A stretch of DNA of 10,057 bases from Spirochaetes bacterium RIFOXYC1_FULL_54_7 (GCA_001830645.1 MIBM01000145.1:1-10057); one strand, 5' to 3'; shown: positions 1-7,515, counted from the stretch's first letter. The notes: generated by a model from the sequence alone, not told the origin. Made by a program: numbers and translations.

Positions 1-2676
1 CAGGTAGCAGAAGAAGCAGTAGGTACCCATCCCAGGGTTTGCCTTGGCAGCCCTTCTGCTCCGGGTCAGGTTGTGAAGACCTTCAGCGCAGGCTGCATCC
101 CGCTCATCCAGCCCGATGGCAAAGAGGGTCAGTGCCAGTTCCAGATCCGCCAAGGGGGTGTCACCGCTGGCAAATTCTATACACCTGCCTTCTATCTCGG
201 CAAAGGGACTGGACCATTCAAACCTGTCCGAAGGCCTGAAAGGACGCTGGCCAACAGGTGTCGACACCTCATCCAGAAGAGCTTGCCTGACCGGTCTGTC
301 AAGCCAGGTTCTTGCGTCCCGGGGACGCCCGCGCAGTATCGCCATCTCACCCAGGAAGATGCGGGCTTCGGTATCATCTACCTCGGCCTCCAGTATGCTT
401 ACGGCTGCGCTGAAATCGCCAGCATAGGCCAAGGCCCGTCCCTGCCAGACCCGGGCTCTGGTAGGGACGCCAGGCAAGTCGTACTTGGTTCCCAAGGCCT
501 CGAGCCTCTTGTATCGTTCTGCTGCTTTGCTGTAATCACCAAGTTCAAGGTCTATCCTTCCCCGTAGTGATTCAATTGCACCTAGTCCGTCCATTCTGAA
601 TAGGTAGCCAGCTGATACGGCAGCCTGGTCGGCAGCTGTCGTTGATTTTACTAACGAACCAGTCATGAATTCGGTTATTGCCTTGGCGTAGGCGGACATC
701 ATACGCTCGTAATGATCCCCGGCCGTTTCTGCCAGCTCCTGGGCATTTGAGAGGTAATCCGAGGCGTCAGCGTAACGCTCTGATGCCAAGGCGGTCATGC
801 CCATCATGCGGTGCGCACGCGCCTCCAGCTTTGGAGGGCTGTCTATGCTGTGTGAAAGGAGTGCCGAACGCGCTCCAAGAGCTGTATCCCCGATATTGCC
901 CTCTGCGTAGGCCAGTTCCGTGCGCATGAGGGCTTGAATTGTAGCTGCATGAGGACCATCACCGGCTTTACCGGCTGCTTCGATCACCGATCTGGCGGCC
1001 TCGGCATTTCCAGCGGTCAGGGCTGTCCAGAAATCCAGTATGCAGGTTGAGGGAGCGGAAAGGAAACTGGTATCAGCGGGTCTGTTGCTGTCCGGGCGCA
1101 AAGCGTCGTCAAAGAGGCAATCAAAGGTGATGCTGGCTGTCTGATCCCTCTCACCTATGCGTGCCAGAAAGGCGGTGGAAGGTCGAATGGAACCAGCTCT
1201 GTACCGGTCTATCACGCATGAGAGATATATGTTTTGGATCAGCTTGCTGGTTTCGATTCCTGCGATGGCTGCCACCAGCTTGGCATCCATGGGATTGTAT
1301 GGCAGCCTGGTGTCCGCGGGATCCACGAGTCCTGCCCGTCTGAGAAGATCCTGAAGTAGGGCTTCGCCCTGGGGCAAAAGTCCGAGTTTGTTCGAAAAAG
1401 CCGATAGCTCGTCTGGGTCCAGCACATTTTCGGCCAGGATCAATTCCTGCAGGTATAGACTGACCTCCCTGGGTAGCAATCCCAGGGCATCGGCAAGACC
1501 AGCACTTCCAGCTTCGGTTGAAGTGTCGGTCGCAAGAGCATTGAAACGCTTGGTCAGCCTTAACCGTATGGTGTCGCCGCAGTTGCCTAAAGCCGATTCA
1601 ACAAGCGCTGTTGTGGACAGGCGTTTGTCCTTGTCAGTTGGAACTGGAATGCACAAGCGATGCAACCATGAGCCGCACCAGGATGGAGGTGGTTCCATCG
1701 ACGACAGGATGATATACCGCTCCCGTCCTCTGCCGGTGGCCAGCCGCTGACCTATGAGTTCCACTGCTTCATTCGAAAACCGCTCAGGGGAGTTGCACAG
1801 CAGAAGGGGGGCCTCGCCTTCGATGGAATCGAGTAAAAGGTTGATGAATTCCGTCACGCCCTTGACAGCTGAGGCTGGAAGTCTGCCTGACAACAGTGAG
1901 GAGGCCGCCAGCTTGAAGGCGGGTCTCAGATCTGCAAGCATTTCCGCAATACCGTTTGTGGCTGAACCGATGGCTTCATCGATGATGTCCTTGATGCTGG
2001 CCTGGGTGAAGGGCGAAAATTCCTCAGCGTCCGTGCGTGGTGCGCCAAGATTGACAATCCTGACACCTGGAATCATGGTCGCCAACAGATTTTCGATTGA
2101 TTGTGCTGAGCGGCAGGCTTTTCCTGCATCAATGAACACCGCTTTGGATCCGGACTTTACGATTTGGGCGCATGCCTTTCCCAGGATATCGGCAAGCTGT
2201 GGCCTGTCGGACAGAATCGAAGCATCCGCATTCCCTATAGCCGACAGATAGGAAGTCATCTGCAAGGAGCTTAGTTCCTGGCTATCGGAGAAATGGAAGT
2301 AATCCCTGAGCGCGTGTCTACCTTCCATGGTTACCTGAACCCCGAAAGTGGCATTGATCGTGAATCTGGCGGTTTGCATTGCCGGGAAGGCATTGTCAAG
2401 TGAATCTTCCTGGTGGACGACCAGGGCGACCCCCCGTAGTTGTGTTGCCCTTGACATAAGGGCTTTGGAAGTCTGGCTGATTCCCTCGCTTGCCTGGATG
2501 AGATCAAAAGGCCGGATATCCGGAAAACTCATGATCAGGGGCGAGGTGCGTTGGCTTACACTCGCGCCGAATGCCTCTCCGATGGTTCGAAGTTCGGTCA
2601 GGATCGACTCGGCGCCTGGATAACCCGTGCGGATCAGCTGGTTCAGATAATCGATTGTGATGCTGGTGAAAATCAT
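1..2676 (-). CDS. Large TPR-containing protein, 5' part only (runs off the left edge)
   Basis: Translating the minus strand from the ATG at 2676 gives 892 codons with no stop up to base 1, so this is the N-terminal part of a larger soluble protein. An in-frame stop lies upstream at 2731-2733 and no other ATG, GTG or TTG falls between, which fixes the start, although the ribosome binding site is weak. I do not recognise the family. Residues about 570-800 look like TPR or helical-hairpin repeats, for example around HRMMG (622-626), 706-730 and 742-765 (GRALAYAGDFSAA). Residues about 160-450 resemble the layout of a STAND/AAA-type ATPase: a strand-then-loop at 179-189 (VFIDAGKACRS), a later hydrophobic strand YIILSS at 321, and a helical, winged-helix-like part near 398-440. 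No intact Walker A (GxxxxGK[ST]) is present. A signalling or scaffold role is only a guess. No signal peptide or membrane segment is evident. Confidence 0.8.
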   Translation of the reverse strand, partial: MIFTSITIDYLNQLIRTGYPGAESILTELRTIGEAFGASVSQRTSPLIMSFPDIRPFDLIQASEGISQTSKALMSRATQLRGVALVVHQEDSLDNAFPAMQTARFTINATFGVQVTMEGRHALRDYFHFSDSQELSSLQMTSYLSAIGNADASILSDRPQLADILGKACAQIVKSGSKAVFIDAGKACRSAQSIENLLATMIPGVRIVNLGAPRTDAEEFSPFTQASIKDIIDEAIGSATNGIAEMLADLRPAFKLAASSLLSGRLPASAVKGVTEFINLLLDSIEGEAPLLLCNSPERFSNEAVELIGQRLATGRGRERYIILSSMEPPPSWCGSWLHRLCIPVPTDKDKRLSTTALVESALGNCGDTIRLRLTKRFNALATDTSTEAGSAGLADALGLLPREVSLYLQELILAENVLDPDELSAFSNKLGLLPQGEALLQDLLRRAGLVDPADTRLPYNPMDAKLVAAIAGIETSKLIQNIYLSCVIDRYRAGSIRPSTAFLARIGERDQTASITFDCLFDDALRPDSNRPADTSFLSAPSTCILDFWTALTAGNAEAARSVIEAAGKAGDGPHAATIQALMRTELAYAEGNIGDTALGARSALLSHSIDSPPKLEARAHRMMGMTALASERYADASDYLSNAQELAETAGDHYERMMSAYAKAITEFMTGSLVKSTTAADQAAVSAGYLFRMDGLGAIESLRGRIDLELGDYSKAAERYKRLEALGTKYDLPGVPTRARVWQGRALAYAGDFSAAVSILEAEVDDTEARIFLGEMAILRGRPRDARTWLDRPVRQALLDEVSTPVGQRPFRPSDRFEWSSPFAEIEGRCIEFASGDTPLADLELALTLFAIGLDERDAACAEGLHNLTRSRRAAKANPGMGTYCFFCYL

Positions 2677-2751
2677 GGCACCGCCCGTTACTACATGGCT
2701 TACATAGAGTGTCCCGATACGACGTGACTGCTATGCCAGGCACAAGCCAAC

Positions 2752-2780
2752 AGTATAGGCCATACGCACTCCCGAGTGAA
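2752..2780 (-). promoter_or_regulatory. Candidate sigma70-type promoter for the large TPR gene
   Basis: Read on the minus strand there is TTCACT (2775-2780), a 17-bp spacer and TATACT (2752-2757). This would start transcription near 2745 and leave a leader of roughly 70 nt before the ATG at 2676. The -10 matches 5 of 6 consensus bases and the -35 matches 4 of 6. It lies in the divergent spacer and is supported by position and spacing only. Confidence 0.4.
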
Positions 2781-2845
2781 GAGCGGTTCGATCATACCCT
2801 ATCGCCTCGACATGGTGGACAACGGATGCCAATCCTGTATTTCGC

Positions 2846-2875
2846 TTGACCTTATTTTATTCCACGTGCTACAAT
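2846..2875 (+). promoter_or_regulatory. Sigma70-type promoter for the membrane sensor/STAS operon
   Basis: TTGACC (2846-2851), an 18-bp spacer and TACAAT (2870-2875) give a near-consensus vegetative promoter. Transcription would start near 2882, with a leader of about 60 nt before the ATG at 2944. The leader contains a small hairpin (see the repeat at 2908). It is the only strong promoter-like pair I see upstream of the sensor gene. Confidence 0.6.
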
Positions 2876-2907
2876 TGCGTGAAATATGGAAGGCGCGTTC
2901 ACACTAG

Positions 2908-2922
2908 GACCTTCCGGTAAGG
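2908..2922 (+). repeat. 15-nt direct repeat, copy 1, forming a leader hairpin
   Basis: GACCTTCCGGTAAGG occurs here in the leader of the sensor gene and again, identically, at 3280-3294 inside the gene. In this copy ACCTT (2909-2913) can pair with AAGGT (2919-2923) around a five-base loop, ending 10 nt before the AGGG ribosome binding site. It may be a small translation-control hairpin or a protein site, or it may be chance. Confidence 0.45.
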
Positions 2923-2943
2923 TTGGAGCCGCAAGGGACATCG

Positions 2944-4905
2944 ATGAACGCACACTCAGTAAATCAGGTCGTCGGATCATCGGTGGTTGCCAAGCTTATC
3001 CTTCTTGCCTGTATTGCATCACTCTTTCTTTATCTGCGGCGCAAGGATACTGAAGGGCAATCAAGTGCCTTCCTGGCACTTCTGGGCATACTTGTTGTTC
3101 GCGATTTCCTTTCAGCCTGGTACTTTTCACTCCACCTGTTTTATATCTCTGATATATTCTATCTGGGTTTTGCACTCGTCATACTCCTTGCTCCATACGA
3201 TGGCTCCAGGCAGGTCTTGGGTCTTATCATTGGATTCAATGTTGTGGTCGCCGCCCTGTTTGTTGGCGTCGTTGTCTTTGACCTTCCGGTAAGGCTGCCG
3301 GTTGGTACCTTCGGCTACGTCCTTGTTGTGGATGCGTTCATCGCTGGGCTGGTGTCATTCATGAACCGTAAAGACCGTAGCACCTCTGGCCGCCAGCTTG
3401 TTTCACTCATGTGGCCTCTTGCTGTGCTGTTCCTCCTTTCATATACGGTACTGGCTGTTGTCATGGGGTATGATGACCCCCTGTTCCTTGGGCTTGTCAT
3501 GCCGCTTTCCTATTGCTGGCTTTTCGCTGCCGCGCTGTTTTCACTGGAAATACAGGATGCCGAGCTGGTATCGACCTTGGCTTATTACGAAGCAGCCATC
3601 GATTCCCTGTACACCATGTTCCTGAGCACGGGTCCTGTCCTTGAAGACGGTATCACAGGCCAGGAGGTCCTGGAGCGTCTGAACGGGATACTGGTCTCGG
3701 AGACAGGAGCCGATGGTGGGGTTATCCTTGTACCCGATGGTGATGAATTCGTGACCGTAAAAGCATATACCGGATTCTTCCCTCCCTTGCTGCCTGTACC
3801 GGAACGCCTGCCACGGACTGCCGGAGATATCGAAGCCTATATGAAGAAGGCACGGTTCGGGTTAGGAGAAGGCATTTTAGGAGATGTGGCAAAAACCGGC
3901 AAGAATGTATATTGCCCCATTGGGGAGCGGGATCCCCGGTTTGCAGCAAACGGCAGTGACGAGTTTCTGCGGATCACTTCATTCATGGCTGTTCCCCTGA
4001 TGATCGAAGATAAAATACTGGGGGTTTCTGCCCTTATACGGACCTCAGCGGGATCCACATTCAAGGAAGCCGATTTCGATCGATTCAAGCTGCTTGCCAA
4101 TTTCGGGTCCTTTGTGGTCAATTCCGTATTTCCATCCACCGGGAGTGGAGAAGGAAATATTGAAGATCCGAAACCTGGGGCAGCAGGTATGGATGGCGCA
4201 ATCGAAATAATCCAGCAATCCACTTTGTCCAGACGCCTTTCCCGGTGTCCAGGGCTTTCGATGGACGCCATGACGGTACCTGCCCCGGGCAGTGTCGGTG
4301 TGTATCACGATTTGATCCAGGCACGGAAGGACAGGATCATTGGCGTTATCGCTGAAGCAGGTGGGCGGGAACTTCGGGCAGCCTTGGTTCTGGTCATGTT
4401 GAAATCCGTACTTCACGTGCTCGGTAGAACCGACAAGGATATGGCTGCGGTCCTTAATTGGGCCAACCGGGTTCTGCATGGAATCATCGATACCAACCAT
4501 GCTCCTTCAATCGGGATTGTATGCATGAATTTGCTTTCCGGAGGGCTTGAATATGCCAACGCTGGACGGTTGTCCCTGCTTGTGTACAGACAGGCCACCA
4601 AATCCCTTGATTACATATCCAGGGTCAGTGTTCCGATAGGCAAGGAGAGGGTTTCCGACTATGAACGTATCCGCCTGCAATTGCAGACCGGGGACTTGGC
4701 GGTCATGTACACCTCTGGTGTAACCGGATGCCTGGATGGCCAGGGAAATCAATTTGGCCGTAATGCGTTGGCAAGAGCGATAGTCAGGCACGCCGATTCC
4801 AACGCAGGAGAAGTAGCAGCAGGAATCAGAGGGGCGCTTTCAGCCTTCCGCGGAACGGCCATACAGCAGACTGATCAGACAGTATTTGTAATCAAACTGG
4901 AATAG
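2944..4905 (+). CDS. Membrane sensor: 7TM, GAF and degenerate SpoIIE/PP2C-like domain
   Basis: A 653-residue membrane signalling protein. I chose the ATG at 2944 because AGGG (2934-2937) sits six bases upstream; an in-frame TTG at 2923 has no spaced ribosome binding site. Seven hydrophobic segments fall at about 13-31, 42-60, 64-84, 91-112, 120-140, 152-175 and 180-202. A GAF domain follows at about 235-395, with the typical FGLGEGILGDVAKTGK (305-320) and SFMAVPLMIEDKILGVSAL (346-364). The C-terminal part, about 430-653, aligns with SpoIIE/RsbU-type PP2C phosphatases, which remove phosphate from STAS proteins. However, the metal-site motifs are altered: GVYHD (452-456) replaces GGDYYD, AEAGGRELRAAL (470-481) replaces GDVSGHGxPAAL, YTSGVTG (589-595) replaces YTDGVTE, and TDQT (643-646) replaces DDxT. 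The neighbouring STAS gene is the natural partner. The domain order is clear; enzyme activity is doubtful. The ligand sensed is unknown. Confidence 0.85.
   Translation: MNAHSVNQVVGSSVVAKLILLACIASLFLYLRRKDTEGQSSAFLALLGILVVRDFLSAWYFSLHLFYISDIFYLGFALVILLAPYDGSRQVLGLIIGFNVVVAALFVGVVVFDLPVRLPVGTFGYVLVVDAFIAGLVSFMNRKDRSTSGRQLVSLMWPLAVLFLLSYTVLAVVMGYDDPLFLGLVMPLSYCWLFAAALFSLEIQDAELVSTLAYYEAAIDSLYTMFLSTGPVLEDGITGQEVLERLNGILVSETGADGGVILVPDGDEFVTVKAYTGFFPPLLPVPERLPRTAGDIEAYMKKARFGLGEGILGDVAKTGKNVYCPIGERDPRFAANGSDEFLRITSFMAVPLMIEDKILGVSALIRTSAGSTFKEADFDRFKLLANFGSFVVNSVFPSTGSGEGNIEDPKPGAAGMDGAIEIIQQSTLSRRLSRCPGLSMDAMTVPAPGSVGVYHDLIQARKDRIIGVIAEAGGRELRAALVLVMLKSVLHVLGRTDKDMAAVLNWANRVLHGIIDTNHAPSIGIVCMNLLSGGLEYANAGRLSLLVYRQATKSLDYISRVSVPIGKERVSDYERIRLQLQTGDLAVMYTSGVTGCLDGQGNQFGRNALARAIVRHADSNAGEVAAGIRGALSAFRGTAIQQTDQTVFVIKLE
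3280..3294 (+). repeat. 15-nt direct repeat, copy 2 (inside the sensor gene)
   Basis: This is identical to 2908-2922, with starts 372 bp apart. Here it encodes part of the DLPVRLP loop between the fourth and fifth membrane segments. The base after the repeat differs, so the outermost stem pair of the leader copy is lost. Confidence 0.45.
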
Positions 4906-4924
4906 ACCTAAAAGGAGCGTGCTG

Positions 4925-5263
4925 ATGGAGCTCAAGATCCGGAAATGCAACAGCAATTATATAATTGATGTGAACGGAGAGATGGATTTATATAATTCAT
5001 ACAAGCTCAAGGAAATGGTCATGAAGATGCTGGAAAAGAAAGTCGAGAATTTTATAATCAATCTCGATAATGTTGACTATATCGACTCAAGCGGTATCGG
5101 CGCCCTTATCTATATCTGTTCCACGATCAAGAAGATGAATTTCAAGCTCATCATTACCAACATCCACGGCACGGTAAAAAAGGAGATAGAGCTTACCAAG
5201 CTCATGGGCTACTTCCCCAGTACCAACAGTATCGAAGAGGCTCTTCTCCAGATTGGAAATTGA
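4925..5263 (+). CDS. STAS-domain anti-sigma-factor antagonist
   Basis: A 112-residue single STAS domain, the normal size for SpoIIAA/RsbV-type antagonists. These cytoplasmic proteins bind an anti-sigma kinase when unphosphorylated and so free its target. The signature is VDYIDSSGIGAL at 50-61; by comparison with SpoIIAA the phosphorylated residue would be Ser56, the second serine of DSSG. I prefer the ATG at 4925, seven bases after AAAGGAG (4911-4917), over the GTG at 4919, which is too close to that site. Only 19 bp separate it from the sensor gene, so the two are very likely cotranscribed and partners. No anti-sigma kinase or sigma factor gene is visible in the window, so the downstream target must be elsewhere. 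My hand count gives 136 of 339 bases as G or C (about 40%), clearly lower than its neighbours, with many Lys, Ile and Asn codons. Confidence 0.92.
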   Translation: MELKIRKCNSNYIIDVNGEMDLYNSYKLKEMVMKMLEKKVENFIINLDNVDYIDSSGIGALIYICSTIKKMNFKLIITNIHGTVKKEIELTKLMGYFPSTNSIEEALLQIGN

Positions 5264-5282
5264 TTTTCTTTCCTGATTGAGC

Positions 5283-6527
5283 TCAGGGGGTCTGCAGACG
5301 AATCCCTTCAACTGAGTCTGATTCTTCATCTGTGCAGGGGCGCCCATACAGGTATTCGAAGAGAAACCTGAAATCCTCAGGGGCCATAATTGTGAATTCA
5401 ATGCCGAAGAAGCCTTCCGGGCCACCGACATAATGCCTGCGGATTACCCCTGCTGCGTCTATGCTCCTGCGTTTTGATGCCAAGCGCACGGTTACTGGCA
5501 GGTTCTCCTTGAGAACCTGGATCAGTTTTGGATCCTGGCAGGCAAACAGCAGGCCGCCAGCTGAAACATCAACGACCTGGGTTCCATAGTCTTCAGCCAA
5601 CTTTGGTGAATCCTTGAAATAGCCATGCAGTTTGAGGGACCAGGCAAAGACCCTCGCAAAAGACATGAAAGTTTCCACAACTCTCAGATCAAAAGGCGGT
5701 TTGCCAGGCTGCTTGTTGACGATGCTGGCGCAACCTATGGCGTAATCCTGGAAGAGGATGGGCACGAGCAGTTCCGACAGGATTCCGGTAGTCCGCTTGG
5801 ACCGTTCAAGGCGGGTCAGTTCATCCTCTGCATATCCCTGTTCCATCCCCGTCTCTACAAACCATGAAATGAAATCATCCCTGGTAAGTATGGATCGCTC
5901 GGCAAAAGGGTCGGATTTAGGTATGCCGCCCATGCTGGTAGGCAAGTAGAAACATCGTCCGGTCTGGGATGACAGGCGCTCCTCGGAACTGGCCGGATCG
6001 CGGTCTTTGAACATGACGATTCCGCGTTCACTCCCGATGGCCAGTGCCTTGCGTTCGAACTCAAGCATCAGGCCCTTCAAGTCGGCGGGATTGAAATCCG
6101 GGGATGCCTGGGGTTCGACATCTGGACTGAAGGCCGTACTGGATGGAAAATCCAGATCGTAGCGTTCACCGGCGAATGAAAAGGAAGCGGCCAGGTCTCC
6201 TGGAGGCGCCAGCCTGGTGTAGCGTCGGCTGAGGTTCTTGTACATCTTGTCGGGGGTGGCTGCCACAAAGCGGCGTTCACCTGGTTCGAGTATGGGGGTT
6301 TTGAAGGCTATGGTCTGTCCACGTACATTGTAACGGAATTCGTAACTGATGCCCTTCCGGAGCAACCGTAAGGGTATTTCGTGGGCAAAGCCTATTCCTT
6401 TTGTTGACACATCGACGATGCGGACCGTCCATGCTCCGCCTCCGGTATTCATGGTTATCGAAGCGCCTTCACGCTTGGCCGTATTCAGGAGGAATTCCTT
6501 TTCGATGTTCTTGACCAGGCTTGCCAT
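5283..6527 (-). CDS. PilZ-domain protein with a GAF-like central region
   Basis: A 414-residue soluble protein, probably a c-di-GMP receptor. The N-terminal lobe (1-95) resembles a YcgR-N/PilZN barrel and has its own DVSTKG (39-44). RRYTR (101-105) is a PilZ-type RxxxR motif, and DVSAGG (320-325) followed by GFFGIEF (372-378) is the DxSxxG half of a PilZ barrel; together these normally bind c-di-GMP. About 215 residues separate the two motifs, far more than usual. The stretch 245-300 (LLVPILFQDYAIGCASIVN, then a long helix) looks GAF-like. Possible relatives are spirochaetal DUF1577-type PilZ proteins, but I am not sure of that assignment. The ATG at 6527 is the only start before the upstream in-frame stop at 6573-6575. 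The gene converges on the STAS gene, with 19 bp between stops and no clear terminator, and lies 92 bp downstream of the lipoprotein gene, with which it may be cotranscribed. Confidence 0.85.
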   Translation of the reverse strand: MASLVKNIEKEFLLNTAKREGASITMNTGGGAWTVRIVDVSTKGIGFAHEIPLRLLRKGISYEFRYNVRGQTIAFKTPILEPGERRFVAATPDKMYKNLSRRYTRLAPPGDLAASFSFAGERYDLDFPSSTAFSPDVEPQASPDFNPADLKGLMLEFERKALAIGSERGIVMFKDRDPASSEERLSSQTGRCFYLPTSMGGIPKSDPFAERSILTRDDFISWFVETGMEQGYAEDELTRLERSKRTTGILSELLVPILFQDYAIGCASIVNKQPGKPPFDLRVVETFMSFARVFAWSLKLHGYFKDSPKLAEDYGTQVVDVSAGGLLFACQDPKLIQVLKENLPVTVRLASKRRSIDAAGVIRRHYVGGPEGFFGIEFTIMAPEDFRFLFEYLYGRPCTDEESDSVEGIRLQTP

Positions 6528-6619
6528 GCTCTTGTTCCGCCATTTCCCGTAGGTGATCGTTATTTCCGTAAATCATACTGTGTCACGTTAAGTTAAAAAA
6601 TCAAAGTATTTTCGACAAT

Positions 6620-7384
6620 TCATTCCAACGAATTCCGCGAATATCCATAAGGATCCCAGATTTCGGTTCTAGTGCCTGGTTTGTCGAGTCCTTCAAGCTC
6701 CAGATCAAGATGTTCTATAAGCCAGGTTCCATCCTCGTTGGTACCAAGAATGGCAAGACCATCCGCAAAACCCGGCTCTGAAAATAGCCGCAGGGCTACT
6801 GTGTAAGTTTTTCCAGGCATGTGCCTGAGTTCCGAGTAGCGTACCTTGATGATCGCCGGAGCCGAATCCAGGTCTGGAGAGTACAGAAGACTGGCCAGCA
6901 TCAGACCCTGACTACTGAAAGCTGCAGCTTCCAGTCTTTTATCCGATAAGGCCTGGGCAAGGCCATTGAGAAGAGGGGTGATCGATGGATCGATGTCTCT
7001 GTTCAGCAAGAGGCCTAGTTCAAAATCAGCAGGACGGACTCTTCCAAAGGGTTGCGAAACCAGAAAGCGGTCGTGTCCTGCCAGTGATCGTGATGGCTGG
7101 ACGACCACTGCTTTGGCTGCAGGGGCTTTTACGGCGGATACTGGGGCTTTTACGGCAGATACTGTAGCCTCTACTGCCGAGGCAGAGATTGCCATTGCCG
7201 TTGCAGGCGGTTCTGCTGCATCAGTGTCTGGTGTAGTAGAGTCGTCTGTCTGCCCGCTTGGTGGTGTCTGCGTTGAGGCCTCCTGGCTGGCAATGGAATC
7301 CTTGCCGGCCCTGGAAGCAGTTCTGTTTCCGCAGGCTGCGAGAGTCAGAAGCATGATCATCATAAGAAGATGGACTTTGCTCAT
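6620..7384 (-). CDS. Putative lipoprotein of unknown function
   Basis: A 254-residue predicted lipoprotein. From the ATG at 7384 the protein begins with MSK, a hydrophobic stretch and the lipobox LAAC, so Cys18 would be lipidated and anchored to a membrane. An in-frame GTG at 7393 would add three residues; neither start has a strong ribosome binding site. Residues about 19-100 are low in complexity, rich in Ala, Pro, Ser and Thr, and include a seven-residue tandem repeat (SAVKAPV type), which suggests a flexible tether. Residues about 105-254 look folded, with alternating strands such as PAIIKVRYSELRHMPGKTYT and a late WLIEHLDLELEG. I do not recognise this domain. The gene points toward the PilZ gene and is divergent from the ComFB gene. 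A role in the cell envelope is inferred from the lipobox only. Confidence 0.8.
   Translation of the reverse strand: MSKVHLLMMIMLLTLAACGNRTASRAGKDSIASQEASTQTPPSGQTDDSTTPDTDAAEPPATAMAISASAVEATVSAVKAPVSAVKAPAAKAVVVQPSRSLAGHDRFLVSQPFGRVRPADFELGLLLNRDIDPSITPLLNGLAQALSDKRLEAAAFSSQGLMLASLLYSPDLDSAPAIIKVRYSELRHMPGKTYTVALRLFSEPGFADGLAILGTNEDGTWLIEHLDLELEGLDKPGTRTEIWDPYGYSRNSLE
7122..7184 (-). repeat. 21-bp tandem repeat, three units, in the lipoprotein linker
   Basis: Units 7122-7142 and 7143-7163 differ at a single base (7136 versus 7157), and 7164-7184 is a more diverged third copy. They encode seven-residue units SAVKAPA, SAVKAPV and SAVEATV. Being a multiple of three, the array could change copy number without breaking the frame. 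Confidence 0.85.
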
Positions 7385-7440
7385 TGATACCACTCAGTAT
7401 TGCCTGTAAAGAGGGTTTCTGACAATCCGCTGGATGGCTT

Positions 7441-7515
7441 GATGAATCAGGCCGTGGTTAATGCGGTATCTTGCGGATATACAGAAAATGACTACACTGA
7501 TAACCACAGTTCATC
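7441..7515. repeat. Imperfect inverted repeat in the lipoprotein/ComFB divergent spacer
   Basis: GATGAA (7441-7446) and GTGGTTA (7454-7460) are mirrored by TAACCAC (7501-7507) and TTCATC (7510-7515). The arms share 13 paired bases, with a size difference in the gap between blocks and a 40-bp centre. The spacer 7385-7583 must hold promoters for both genes, so this could be an operator or a cruciform. I see no convincing -35/-10 pair for ComFB; two overlapping TATGAT hexamers lie at 7522-7532. For the lipoprotein, TTGTCA with AATACT on the minus strand is possible but would leave almost no leader. Confidence 0.45.

Noticed and set aside
73..567. Plus-strand open frame of 164 codons
   Set aside because: It lies opposite the continuous minus-strand frame that covers 1-2676, and its translation has no domain character.
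1754..2251. Plus-strand open frame of 165 codons
   Set aside because: It is antisense to the same large minus-strand gene, Ser/Ala-rich with no recognisable motif, and typical of a shadow of a coding strand.
2923..2943. TTG start at 2923 for the membrane sensor
   Set aside because: Nothing suitably spaced lies upstream, while the ATG at 2944 has AGGG six bases before it and leads directly into the first membrane segment.
3837..4500. Minus-strand open frames of 144 and 151 codons inside the sensor gene
   Set aside because: They overlap a plus-strand frame with clear GAF and PP2C-like motifs.
5264..5297. Possible terminator hairpin between the converging STAS and PilZ genes (CCTGA/TCAGG)
   Set aside because: The stem is only 5 bp and no T-run follows it on either strand.
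6528..6619. Promoter for the PilZ gene (minus-strand TATGAT at 6572-6577) and a T-run that might end the lipoprotein transcript
   Set aside because: The only TTGATT upstream is 21 bp from the -10, and no stable hairpin precedes the T-run.
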